DNA of 9,217 bases from an archaeon (GTDB lineage: Archaea; Thermoproteota; Nitrososphaeria; Nitrososphaerales; CADDZS01). Location: assembly GCA_021792315.1 (NCBI GenBank), contig JAJYUX010000069.1, forward strand, positions 1 through 9,217. The letters are read 5' to 3'. Positions within the stretch are counted from its first letter, which is position 1, and the number at the start of each line of letters is the position of its first letter. This document shows positions 1-6,137 of this stretch, one piece after another. The notes beneath the pieces are model-generated. The model did no database searches, had not been told where the DNA came from, and saw only the letters and a list, made by a program, of their open reading frames with translations. A program made the translations under genes and the position numbers.

Positions 1-1
1 C

Positions 2-244
2 TCGAAGCCTGGTTGACACATTTGCGAACAGGTTGTTGAGAACTTGAAGGCACTTTCAAGCAGGAAGGAATTCCAGCTTGAGATTGTAGATATCACGCAA
101 GAACAAGAGCTCCTCAAGACCTACATGATTAGAATACCTGTCATCCGATTGGACGGAAGAGATGTACTTGATGCTGAGGATATAGCCCTGCCTTTGGATT
201 CACGGTCGAAGCTGGAAGACCTAGTACTTGGGTTGCAAGAATAG
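2..244 (+). CDS. Glutaredoxin-like (DUF836) protein, 5' partial, in-frame TGA at the first active-site Cys
   Basis: Small thioredoxin-fold protein of the glutaredoxin-like DUF836 type, expected to be a cytosolic thiol-disulfide redox protein. Read in frame from base 2, the peptide begins SKPG, then TGA (14-16), then HICEQVVENL. The family normally has SKPGCHLCE here, so TGA stands exactly where the first Cys of CxxC belongs; the second Cys (TGC, 23-25) is present. The rest matches the family: a VDIT strand, a cis-Pro RIPV motif and LDGRDVLD, ending at TAG 242-244. There is no frameshift. The N-terminal strand lies outside the window. A TTG at 44 could start a 66-aa remnant, but that would lack the active site. 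Explanations are a nonsense mutation, a base error, or recoding as selenocysteine. TGA is an ordinary stop in neighbouring genes. I am confident of the family and undecided on functionality. Confidence 0.7.
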
Positions 245-275
245 GTTCAGGTTGTTCACCGAATTTCGAATGGAG

Positions 276-298
276 GTGAGGAACCCTTAGTTCCTCAC
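276..298. terminator. Perfect 9-bp hairpin between convergent genes
   Basis: GTGAGGAAC (276-284) and GTTCCTCAC (290-298) are exact reverse complements around the 5-nt loop CCTTA, and the stem can extend by a G-T and an A-T pair. It lies just after the glutaredoxin-like stop codon and overlaps the stop codon of the convergent Cys/His-rich ORF. A role in bidirectional transcript ending or 3'-end protection is inferred. No long T-run follows, so the terminator call is tentative. It does not show the internal GAA/A loop of archaeal SECIS elements. Confidence 0.4.
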
Positions 299-492
299 TT
301 TGTCTCCGCCACTTCCTCCTGTATTTCCTTAAGTCTCCTTTCCAGAGCGAGTTTTTCTTCTTCCAATTATTCGCGTCCCGTTTCAAAATATGGCTTCTCG
401 TAGAACCTAACGGGTGGATAATGATACCAGTGTCTACGGTAGTGGTGCCCTCCGTGAAGGCAACAGTACTCCATATGGCAGCATTCGCACAT
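295..492 (-). pseudogene. Cys/His-rich mini-protein with coiled-coil tail, interrupted by in-frame TAA
   Basis: Reading leftward from ATG at 492-490, the first 41 codons encode a protein extraordinarily rich in Cys, His, Tyr and Arg: Cys at 2, 4, 5, 10, 11, His at 6, 13, 16, 17, 21, 24, with the stretch GGHHYRRHWYHYPP. A TAA stop follows at 369-367. The same frame then continues as a charged heptad-like helix (LEEEKLALERRLKEIQEEV) to TGA at 297-295. A short aromatic, Cys/His-rich head followed by a Glu/Lys coiled coil is the plan of small archaeal DUF5320-like proteins, so the two parts probably belong together and the TAA is a disruption or an error. Metal binding by the head is inferred. 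A TATA-like element (526-534, minus strand) lies about 35 nt upstream. Alternatively the 41-aa head alone is the product. Confidence 0.5.
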
Positions 493-620
493 GTGAACTC
501 ACAATATTGCTGTAGCTGCTCTTTCCTATTATGGGCCAAGACGATCTTCAAAATTGATGACGAGATATCTTGCTCGGAATCCCAGCTGCTACATGAAAGG
601 TGAACGCGATCAAAGGTAAA

Positions 621-637
621 CATAATTCCTTTAATCC
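621..637 (+). promoter_or_regulatory. Candidate TATA region for gltA
   Basis: The A/T-rich stretch containing CATAATT (621-627) and TTTAATC (630-636) is the best TATA-like sequence upstream of the citrate synthase. It would put transcription start near 648-660, upstream of the Shine-Dalgarno site. Neither element is a strong match, so this is tentative. Confidence 0.3.
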
Positions 638-665
638 AAGAGATTTTAGCTTGATCAAGTATTTC

Positions 666-673
666 GGAGAGGT
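666..673 (+). promoter_or_regulatory. Shine-Dalgarno site deciding the gltA start
   Basis: GGAGAGGT lies 5 nt before the TTG at 679. It supports TTG as the initiator, since no ATG or GTG lies close to this site in frame and the encoded N-terminus (MADTLSI) looks like a genuine citrate synthase start. Confidence 0.6.
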
Positions 674-678
674 TTGGT

Positions 679-1956
679 TTGGCAGATACTCTTTCAATCA
701 AGGATAGCCGAACTGGAAAGCAGTATGAGATCCCGATATCAGATGGAGCAATTCGCGCTAGCGATCTGAGACAAATCAAGGTGTCGGACACAGATTTTGG
801 ACTAATGTCGTACGATCCTTCTTTCATGAACACAGCCTCTTGCAAGAGTAAGATTACATTCATTGACGGAGATAAGGGCATTTTGAGGTACAGGGGATAC
901 CCCATTGAGGATCTGGCTGAGAGACACAGCTATCTGGAAGTAGCGTATCTTCTGATCTATGGCGAGTTGCCGTCCAAAGCAGAGCTCGATTCATGGGTTC
1001 ACAACATCACCTACCACACGATGGTACATGAGAACGTGAAGAAATTCATGGACGGTTTTCACTACGATGCTCATCCAATGGGAATGCTCGTGAGCACAAT
1101 AGCTGCCCTGTCCACTTTCTATCCAAATGCAAAGCAGATCTTCGACGCAGAATCAAGAAAGCTGCAGATATACAGGTTGATCGGAAAGATTCCTACCCTG
1201 GCAGCGTTTGCATATAGGCACTCGCAAGGAATGGCCTACATTTATCCAAGTAACGATCTTTCCTACGCTGAGAACTTTCTTTCAATGATGTACCGTCCTT
1301 CTTGGACAACGCAGTACCAACCTAACGAGGTTCTTGCAAAGGCTCTGGATACTTTGTTCATACTTCATGCAGATCATGAGCAGAACTGTTCATCGACGGC
1401 GATGAGAGTTGTTGGCAGTTCCCATCCTGACCCTTACACGGCTGCCGCAGCAGCGACAGCTGCACTTTACGGACCCTTGCATGGCGGTGCAAACGAAGAG
1501 GTTGTGAGAATGCTCGTTGAGATTGGATCGAAAGATAAAATCCCCGAGACAATAGCTCAGGTCAAAGAAGGAAAGAGGCTCCTGATGGGATTCGGTCACC
1601 GAGTCTACAAGAACTACGACCCGCGTGCAAAGATAATCAAGAAACTTGCTGACGAAGTGTTTGCCGTTACTGGAAGAAATCCACTTCTTGATATTGCACT
1701 AGAGCTTGAGAGGGTCGCACTCTCAGATGACTACTTTGTCAAGAGAAAACTCTATCCAAATGTTGACTTTTACTCTGGATTGATCTACCAAGCGATGGGA
1801 TTCCCCACGGATATTTTCCCAGTGCTCTTTGCAATTCCAAGGATGTCTGGCTGGCTCGCACAGTGGCAAGAGATGCTTCTTGATTCCGAGCAAAAGATAT
1901 CGAGGCCGAGGCAATTATACACTGGATATGGCGAGCGCCGAATCCAGCGAGAGTAA
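679..1956 (+). CDS. gltA: Citrate synthase, GltA-type
   Basis: Condenses acetyl-CoA with oxaloacetate to citrate and CoA, the entry step of the citric acid cycle, in the cytoplasm. The 425-aa length and N-terminal region match the long bacterial GltA form (about 427 aa) rather than the shorter form of about 380 aa known from many thermophilic archaea. Visible family signatures are TASCKSKITFIDGDKGILRY near residues 52-71, the HADHEQN motif at 230-236, GPLHGGAN with catalytic His268, FGHRVYKNYDPRA with His307, and catalytic Asp363 in NVDFYSG. All three catalytic residues are in place and the frame is intact. It starts at TTG behind a Shine-Dalgarno site and ends at TAA 1954-1956. The VOC-fold gene starts 24-33 nt downstream on the same strand, so they may be co-transcribed. 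Confidence 0.97.
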   Translation: MADTLSIKDSRTGKQYEIPISDGAIRASDLRQIKVSDTDFGLMSYDPSFMNTASCKSKITFIDGDKGILRYRGYPIEDLAERHSYLEVAYLLIYGELPSKAELDSWVHNITYHTMVHENVKKFMDGFHYDAHPMGMLVSTIAALSTFYPNAKQIFDAESRKLQIYRLIGKIPTLAAFAYRHSQGMAYIYPSNDLSYAENFLSMMYRPSWTTQYQPNEVLAKALDTLFILHADHEQNCSSTAMRVVGSSHPDPYTAAAAATAALYGPLHGGANEEVVRMLVEIGSKDKIPETIAQVKEGKRLLMGFGHRVYKNYDPRAKIIKKLADEVFAVTGRNPLLDIALELERVALSDDYFVKRKLYPNVDFYSGLIYQAMGFPTDIFPVLFAIPRMSGWLAQWQEMLLDSEQKISRPRQLYTGYGERRIQRE

Positions 1957-1989
1957 AGGAGATACGTAACTCCAGCCAAGTTGATTCGC

Positions 1990-2328
1990 ATGATTACAAG
2001 AATTTCTTCTGCGGCTGTGGTTGTGAAGGATGAGAAGAAGGCTGCCCAATGGTACAAATCGAAGCTGGGTCTTGAGATCAAGTCTGAGGAGGGGCACTGG
2101 GTCACAGTGGCCCCGAAAAGCCAGAGGGGGTTTGTACTACACCTCTGCAAGACAAAACCGCTTGAGAAGGGAAACACTGGTATTCTATTCAGCACAGATG
2201 ATGTTCGAAAGACATATCACGAGCTTGCTTCAAAGGGAGTGAAATTCTCGGTAGAGCCCAGAGACGATGGCTGGGGTACTTATGCGATGTTCAAAGACCT
2301 CGATGGAAATGTTTTCTGGCTGATGTAG
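1990..2328 (+). CDS. VOC-superfamily (glyoxalase/bleomycin-resistance fold) protein
   Basis: Single-module vicinal-oxygen-chelate protein of 112 aa if started at ATG 1990, or 115 aa from TTG 1981. The fold signature is clear: MITRISSAAVVVKD followed by a KAAQWYKSKLGLE helix, a GHWVTVAP strand, a STDDVRKTYHELASKG helix, then RDDGWGTYAMFKDLDGNVFWLM. The last element is the usual end strand, but the Glu that often serves as metal ligand there is replaced by Trp/Leu, so metal-dependent glyoxalase activity should not be assumed. VOC proteins act as lyases, isomerases, dioxygenases or ligand-binding resistance proteins, and the substrate here cannot be read from sequence. The purine-rich AAGGAGA at 1956-1962 lies rather far upstream for translation control. 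ATG 1990 is preferred because homologues usually begin just before this strand. Confidence 0.85.
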   Translation: MITRISSAAVVVKDEKKAAQWYKSKLGLEIKSEEGHWVTVAPKSQRGFVLHLCKTKPLEKGNTGILFSTDDVRKTYHELASKGVKFSVEPRDDGWGTYAMFKDLDGNVFWLM

Positions 2329-2443
2329 GTTTCCATAGTTCAATTAGGATTGCCTTCACATCCTTGCAGAAATCGTAACTGGGTTCGAAGCTAAGACCCT
2401 TAATCGGCCACTAAGCGCCTGATTTGAAGACTAATTAGACACC

Positions 2444-2830
2444 GTGAAGCCGAACTTTGCAATGGCAGTAGTACTACACAAGGAAAATGAGCCTATCTCA
2501 AACCTCGGAGACGGACGCGATAGAGTTTTCCTAGTTGGCAAGACTCAAACAAGATCAAAACAGCTTGCAGCAGATGTTGTGACATATGCGCCGAATGCGC
2601 AAAACAAGAACCATCACCACAAGAGCGAGAGCTTCATCTACATCATAGAGGGCGATTGCGAGATGCACATTAATGGCAAGATGGAGAAGATAGGCAAAGA
2701 AACAATGGTCTATCTTGACCCGGGCGATTGGCACTGGATGAAAAACGTGGGGAAAGGGAAGATGGTCATGCTCGAAGCATTCGCTCCTGATGCAGACATT
2801 ACGCCCTATTATGAAGAAGGAAAGCACTAG
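2444..2830 (+). CDS. Single-domain cupin protein
   Basis: A 128-aa beta-barrel cupin. Cupin motif 1 is seen as HHHKSESFIYIIEG (His57-59, Glu62, Gly70) and motif 2 as DPGDWHWMKNVG (Pro93, Gly94, His97, Asn101), so a complete 3-His/1-Glu metal site is available. Family members bind Fe, Mn, Ni or Zn and include isomerases, dioxygenases and sugar-binding proteins; the substrate is unknown. GTG at 2444 is the longest start. ATG at 2462 (residue 7) is an alternative, and the TATA-like CTAATTAG at 2431-2438 sits about 28 nt before it, which would fit a leaderless transcript. The gene is 115 nt after the VOC gene on the same strand, and with this promoter it may be transcribed separately. Confidence 0.88.
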   Translation: MKPNFAMAVVLHKENEPISNLGDGRDRVFLVGKTQTRSKQLAADVVTYAPNAQNKNHHHKSESFIYIIEGDCEMHINGKMEKIGKETMVYLDPGDWHWMKNVGKGKMVMLEAFAPDADITPYYEEGKH

Positions 2831-3083
2831 AATCAGACATGAAGGACAAACGCAGAAACTTCAATTGCCACAGACTAATTTGAGCTTGATATCGAATCTG
2901 AATCAATTTCCTTACCACTGGCGGATAGTCACTCGAATTATTCCAAGGGCGTTTCGGCGTTAGTTTGAGGATGCGATGAATGCAAAATATTGTGAAACCA
3001 CTTTTCGCACATCCAGCAGGACATGAATAAATTGTTAATCTGACACGCCAGTCAAACTGCGGATCCTTCGAACTGATAAAATC

Positions 3084-3419
3084 TCAGATATTGTCCATTA
3101 ATTCCTGAAATTTCATAACGTAAAGCGAGTATGCATCTTCATTAGCAAGACATTCGTCACAGACGGTTCGAGTTTCCACTTCCTGATCGATAGATTTTCC
3201 ACAAATGAAACAGGGTTTCCCCTTTCCGTAGCCTTCCACCTCCACCTTGTCCCCAAGAGCATCTTCGAGTATAGACACGGCTCTAGGCACGTCGGTTGCT
3301 GAGGTGAATCGGAAACCCTTGTGTGTTTCATAATCCACACGAGCCCGCCTTAGGCTCTGGAATGCGTCTCCTCCCATCCAAGGAGTCTTGAACCATGAGT
3401 TGATTTTTATTTTCAACAA
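3084..3419 (-). CDS. Small zinc-ribbon-like protein of unknown function
   Basis: A 111-aa soluble protein that I do not recognise as a named family. The C-terminal half has two Cys pairs, CFIC (Cys70, Cys73) and CDEC (Cys87, Cys90), 13 residues apart. This is a typical treble-clef or zinc-ribbon arrangement, so one Zn(II) ion is expected. The N-terminal 60 residues (SWFKTPWMGGDAF, SLRRARVDYE, GFRFTS) form a mixed alpha/beta segment with a basic SLRRARV helix that could contact nucleic acid or a partner. The start is TTG at 3419, with a second TTG directly after it and no upstream start in frame. The stop is TGA. It is convergent with the cupin gene across 253 nt and divergent from the ATPase module. 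Confidence 0.7.
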   Translation of the reverse strand: MLKIKINSWFKTPWMGGDAFQSLRRARVDYETHKGFRFTSATDVPRAVSILEDALGDKVEVEGYGKGKPCFICGKSIDQEVETRTVCDECLANEDAYSLYVMKFQELMDNI

Positions 3420-3564
3420 GGATAAACATTCACTTCTACTAGTTGTTCTGATTTACATCTTCCTACAGCGATTCAGAAAGTCAAGCTATTCGCTCTGGCC
3501 AAGTTGATAACTCAAAACCAACCAATCCAATTCAAAAGAAGAATGAATTGAAACGCCATAAGAG

Positions 3565-3572
3565 TATATATA
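3565..3572 (+). promoter_or_regulatory. Strong TATA box of the 3618-5405 unit
   Basis: TATATATA inside AGAGTATATATATCC is the cleanest archaeal TATA element in the window. Transcription would start about 25 nt later (near 3595), leaving a leader of about 20-35 nt before the TTG 3618 or GTG 3630 start. Confidence 0.65.
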
Positions 3573-3617
3573 TCCAGTTCCAGCTCTCCGAATCGTCAAC
3601 CGATAGAAGTTGTCAGA

Positions 3618-3968
3618 TTGAGCGGCCCTGTGGATGGACTTCATAGTAGTTTCGATGACCTTCTTTACTCAACAGTAATTGAAGGACTCAAGCGCATCAT
3701 GGGATCAAGCGGACTAATAGCGACGAAGTATCATCTGAAACTTGACGAACGTACTTTCGAAGCACAGAAATTTCATTCCGGCCTTACTAACATGTTTCAT
3801 GTCGGCTCTGGAGCAATCGAACAAGTAATACTGCAGCAGCTCTACGACGGACTGGGCGTACCATTCAAGGAGAGAGATGGTTACGAATTTCCACAATACG
3901 TCGAACTCGCAAGGAAGATCTATGCGGACAGGAACAAGCAGAGGACCCAGAAAGAAATGGAGAAGTGA
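3618..3968 (+). CDS. Conserved-looking hypothetical protein upstream of the ATPase
   Basis: A 116-aa soluble, mostly helical protein of no family I can name. It has a YSTVIEGLKRIMG helix, a short strand region (LIATKYHLKLDE), a MFHVGSGAIEQVILQQLYDGLG segment resembling an oligomerisation helix, and a basic C-terminal tail rich in Lys/Arg/Gln. The start is TTG 3618, or GTG 3630, which removes four residues; no strong Shine-Dalgarno site separates them. It ends at TGA 3966-3968, only 12 nt before the ATPase gene and under the same TATA box, so the two are very likely co-transcribed and may work together. Partnership is inferred from position only. Confidence 0.7.
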   Translation: MSGPVDGLHSSFDDLLYSTVIEGLKRIMGSSGLIATKYHLKLDERTFEAQKFHSGLTNMFHVGSGAIEQVILQQLYDGLGVPFKERDGYEFPQYVELARKIYADRNKQRTQKEMEK

Positions 3969-3980
3969 ATTTGATCAGGT

Positions 3981-5405
3981 ATGCAAAGAAACAAACCAAA
4001 GAGAACGGTAGTTCATTCTAACTTGGACGAATTTGAAACCAAAGGAAATTTCCTGACGAAGAGTCTTGACGGCATAGCAAAGTTCTTGGAGCTGAAGGGG
4101 CACACGCTCCTGATTAAAGGAGCTCCTGGAGCCGGCAAGACCACTCTTGCTCTACAACTTTTGAAGCATTTCGGAGAAGAGAACGGTGTCTATATTTCGT
4201 CACGAGAATCCAGCGAAAAAATATCCAGCGAAATACCTTGGACCAAGACTGGATTGATGCGTTCCGATTTCAAAGACTTGCGTCTCAGTTCGGCGTCAAG
4301 AGTGATACAGGAAGTCCTGGAGGCGCAGGGTAAGCATACTACCAAGATAATTGTGCTTGACACATGGGACGGCCTGGCTAAGGAGATAGAAGATGAAAGA
4401 GAGAGGCTAAAGGCAGAGAAGACATTGATTTCCATCGCCGATGGATCCAATTTTAGAATAGTCTTTGTGAGCGAAGAACCTAACAAGACAACAATGGACT
4501 ATCTTGTAGATGGCATAATCGAGCTGAACCGATTTGAAGAATATAGCAGAATCTTCAGGGAGGTCGAAATGCAAAAGCTAAGGGGAACCATGATTGAGCA
4601 GCACAAGTATCTGTATACACTGACAGGAGGCAGGTTTAGGCACTTCGTTCCCTATGTCGAGCCGGATTATTCCAAAGCTACCAGATTCCAGCCAGTAGGA
4701 GACGCGTCGAACGGAGAAAGCTATTCATTCGGCTCTTCTCAAGTAGATAATCTACTAGGCGGGATTCCAAAAGGAGGCTCGTTCACTCTGGAGTATGACG
4801 AAAACGTGCCTTACAGTGGAATAAGACTGATGAGCGTTGCAGCAATAATCAATGCCCTAAACTATGGTCGGGGTGTAGTTATGTTGCCGCTACCAGGAGC
4901 TAGCGTCAAACAGATATTTTCGCTAGTGAAACCACTCGTAAGCTCCGAAGCATTCACTAGTAGGTTTCGAGTTGCAACAAACAAGATTGTAAGAGAGGAA
5001 GGATTACCACTATTTTCGCTGCTTCCGAATGAGATCAAGAACTCATCCGATAAAATAGATAGTGCGATGGAACAGGTGCGTAGCGGCTCCTCAGACGGCG
5101 GGGTAATGCTGATCGAAACAATCAGTCTTTTTGAGAACCTCTACGCAAGTGATCTTGACTCCGTGATGGCACGAATTGCTGACAGAGTCACCAAAATCCA
5201 GCAACAACCTAATGACGCTCTGATGATACTGATGCAGAATGATTCAATCCTGCGGTCGCGCGTTCTAGCACTGAGCGCGCGTTACGCGAAAATGTTTGTG
5301 CGAGATAGATCAGTAGTAGTCATGGGACAAAAACCGAGTACAGTTGCGCACGTATTAGAGCATGACACGAACCCGCTTCTTCCCATACTCACACCGATTG
5401 TGTAG
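3981..5405 (+). CDS. KaiC/RAD55-superfamily ATPase, GvpD P-loop-like, with degenerate second domain
   Basis: A 474-aa cytosolic RecA-fold protein. Domain 1 (about residues 25-225) has Walker A GAPGAGKT (47-54), the YISSRESSEKI segment, Walker B IIVLD (123-127) followed by TWDGLAKE, and the LRGTMIEQHKYLYTL region typical of GvpD-like P-loop proteins. Domain 2 (about 245-474) repeats the KaiC layout with VDNLLGGIPKGGSFTLEYD, but where a P-loop should be there is no GxxxxGK[ST], so it probably cannot hydrolyse ATP. GvpD in haloarchaea regulates gas-vesicle genes, and KaiC-like archaeal proteins serve signalling or scaffold roles. No gvp or archaellum gene is in this window, so the role is unknown. 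It starts at ATG 12 nt after the 116-aa gene and is convergent with hsp20, with only 7 nt between the stop codons. Confidence 0.85.
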   Translation: MQRNKPKRTVVHSNLDEFETKGNFLTKSLDGIAKFLELKGHTLLIKGAPGAGKTTLALQLLKHFGEENGVYISSRESSEKISSEIPWTKTGLMRSDFKDLRLSSASRVIQEVLEAQGKHTTKIIVLDTWDGLAKEIEDERERLKAEKTLISIADGSNFRIVFVSEEPNKTTMDYLVDGIIELNRFEEYSRIFREVEMQKLRGTMIEQHKYLYTLTGGRFRHFVPYVEPDYSKATRFQPVGDASNGESYSFGSSQVDNLLGGIPKGGSFTLEYDENVPYSGIRLMSVAAIINALNYGRGVVMLPLPGASVKQIFSLVKPLVSSEAFTSRFRVATNKIVREEGLPLFSLLPNEIKNSSDKIDSAMEQVRSGSSDGGVMLIETISLFENLYASDLDSVMARIADRVTKIQQQPNDALMILMQNDSILRSRVLALSARYAKMFVRDRSVVVMGQKPSTVAHVLEHDTNPLLPILTPIV

Positions 5406-5416
5406 CAAACAGCTAC
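5402..5416. terminator. Short palindrome spanning both convergent stop codons
   Basis: GTAGC (5402-5406) and GCTAC (5412-5416) form a 5-bp stem with loop AAACA. One arm contains the TAG of the ATPase gene and the other the TAG of hsp20 on the opposite strand. It is a possible bidirectional 3'-end hairpin, but the stem is short. Confidence 0.3.
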
Positions 5417-5931
5417 TTTATCTCTACTTTGTGTATCTTCGATTCCGTTGGCGTCTTTTTCGGGATTCTAACTTCGAGAATACCCTCTTTCACAGCCGCC
5501 TCTGCTTTCTCAGGAATCACTTCTTCAGGAAATGCTAGGTGGCTCTTTACCTTCGAATAGGTTCTTTCCCTATGCACGAATCCCTCCTTGCTCTCATCGA
5601 TATTAGACTGAGCGTCACCTTCAATCGTGATGTCTCTTGGGGTTACTACAACATTCAATTTCTCTCTTGGGATTCCTGGAACTTCCGCGCACACCCGATA
5701 GTCTGCGCCGGTGTCAATTAGATCGGTAAAGACTCGCCTCGTATCTGGAAGCTCAAGCCCTCTCCAATGAGGAAATCGAAAGCTACCACTGAATGGTGCT
5801 ATCCACGACCGATCAAACCTTCTCTCAAAGTCGGCAAACGCACGTTCAATCTCGCGAGCATAGTCGTCTGGTGTCCAAGGCACTACGGGATACTTTTTGG
5901 AAGGCTTCTCCGGCTTCTTTTTTTCGGGCAA
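5413..5931 (-). CDS. hsp20: Small heat-shock protein, Hsp20/alpha-crystallin family
   Basis: ATP-independent holdase chaperone that binds unfolding proteins under heat or other stress and normally assembles into large oligomers. The 172-aa protein has a basic N-terminal tail (MPEKKKPEKPSKK), an amphipathic region with ADFERRFDRSW (33-43), an alpha-crystallin domain from about 68 to 157 (AEVPGIPREKLNVVV, ITIEGDA) and the signature AAVKEGILEVRIPK (145-158). The end, HKVEIK, provides a V-x-I version of the C-terminal IxI motif. The start is TTG at 5931, supported by GTGAGGTC 7 nt upstream and a TATA box at 5972-5979. The stop is TAG. Stress induction is expected for the family and is not shown by the sequence. 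Confidence 0.93.
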   Translation of the reverse strand: MPEKKKPEKPSKKYPVVPWTPDDYAREIERAFADFERRFDRSWIAPFSGSFRFPHWRGLELPDTRRVFTDLIDTGADYRVCAEVPGIPREKLNVVVTPRDITIEGDAQSNIDESKEGFVHRERTYSKVKSHLAFPEEVIPEKAEAAVKEGILEVRIPKKTPTESKIHKVEIK

Positions 5932-6081
5932 TTACAAAGACCTCACTGGCACTCTTAGTATCGAATCTTTCTTATAAAATCGAAGACAATTTTCATCCTT
6001 GAGAATGAGCACGCAATAGGGTTCTGCAATTGTGCTACGAATCTTCTTCCTGATGAGTGCAGCCTGTCTCAACTCAAGCAA
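5932..6081 (-). CDS. Possible 49-aa ORF abutting hsp20
   Basis: From TTG 6081-6079 an open frame encodes 49 residues (MLELRQAALIRKK, EPYCVLILKDENCLRFYKK, RVPVRSL) and stops with TAA 5934-5932, immediately before the TTG of hsp20. The alternating hydrophobic YCVLIL and charged pattern looks protein-like. Against it, the hsp20 TATA box and Shine-Dalgarno site lie inside the frame, which suggests leader DNA. I do not recognise a family. It may be coding, a remnant, or chance. Confidence 0.25.
   Translation of the reverse strand: MLELRQAALIRKKIRSTIAEPYCVLILKDENCLRFYKKDSILRVPVRSL
5972..5979 (-). promoter_or_regulatory. TATA box of hsp20
   Basis: On the minus strand the sequence reads GATTTTATAAGAAAG, with TTTATAAG as the TATA element. 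Start of transcription about 25 nt downstream, near 5950, gives a leader of about 20 nt that carries the GTGAGGTC Shine-Dalgarno site (5946-5939) before TTG 5931. The spacing is consistent throughout. Confidence 0.55.
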
Positions 6082-6137
6082 TGTACGAGATCTCGTTGCT
6101 CAAGTGATCAGTTGGTCAGTACCTGAAAGTCACAGAG

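Noticed and set aside
43..60. CTTGAA/TTCAAG inverted repeat as a SECIS element
   Set aside because: A 6-bp stem inside the coding sequence lacks archaeal SECIS features; it may simply reflect codon choice.
421..603. 60-codon plus-strand frame upstream of gltA
   Set aside because: It is the antisense of the Cys/His-rich ORF and has no recognisable domain or ribosome binding site.
141..905. 254-codon open frame on the minus strand
   Set aside because: It overlaps gltA and the Cys/His mini-gene in other frames, shows low-complexity, unstructured sequence and no family signal; the opposite-strand gltA is certain.
1785..2195. 136-codon minus-strand frame across the gltA/VOC junction
   Set aside because: Shadow of two well-supported plus-strand genes.
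2375..2400. GGGTTCGAAGC, resembling a tRNA T-loop
   Set aside because: The sequence after the loop does not pair with the preceding bases, and no acceptor or anticodon arms are present.
2938..3024. 28-codon minus-strand frame with CxxC and three His
   Set aside because: Too short and without promoter or family support; the His and Cys spacing is irregular. Probably chance, though worth a conservation check.
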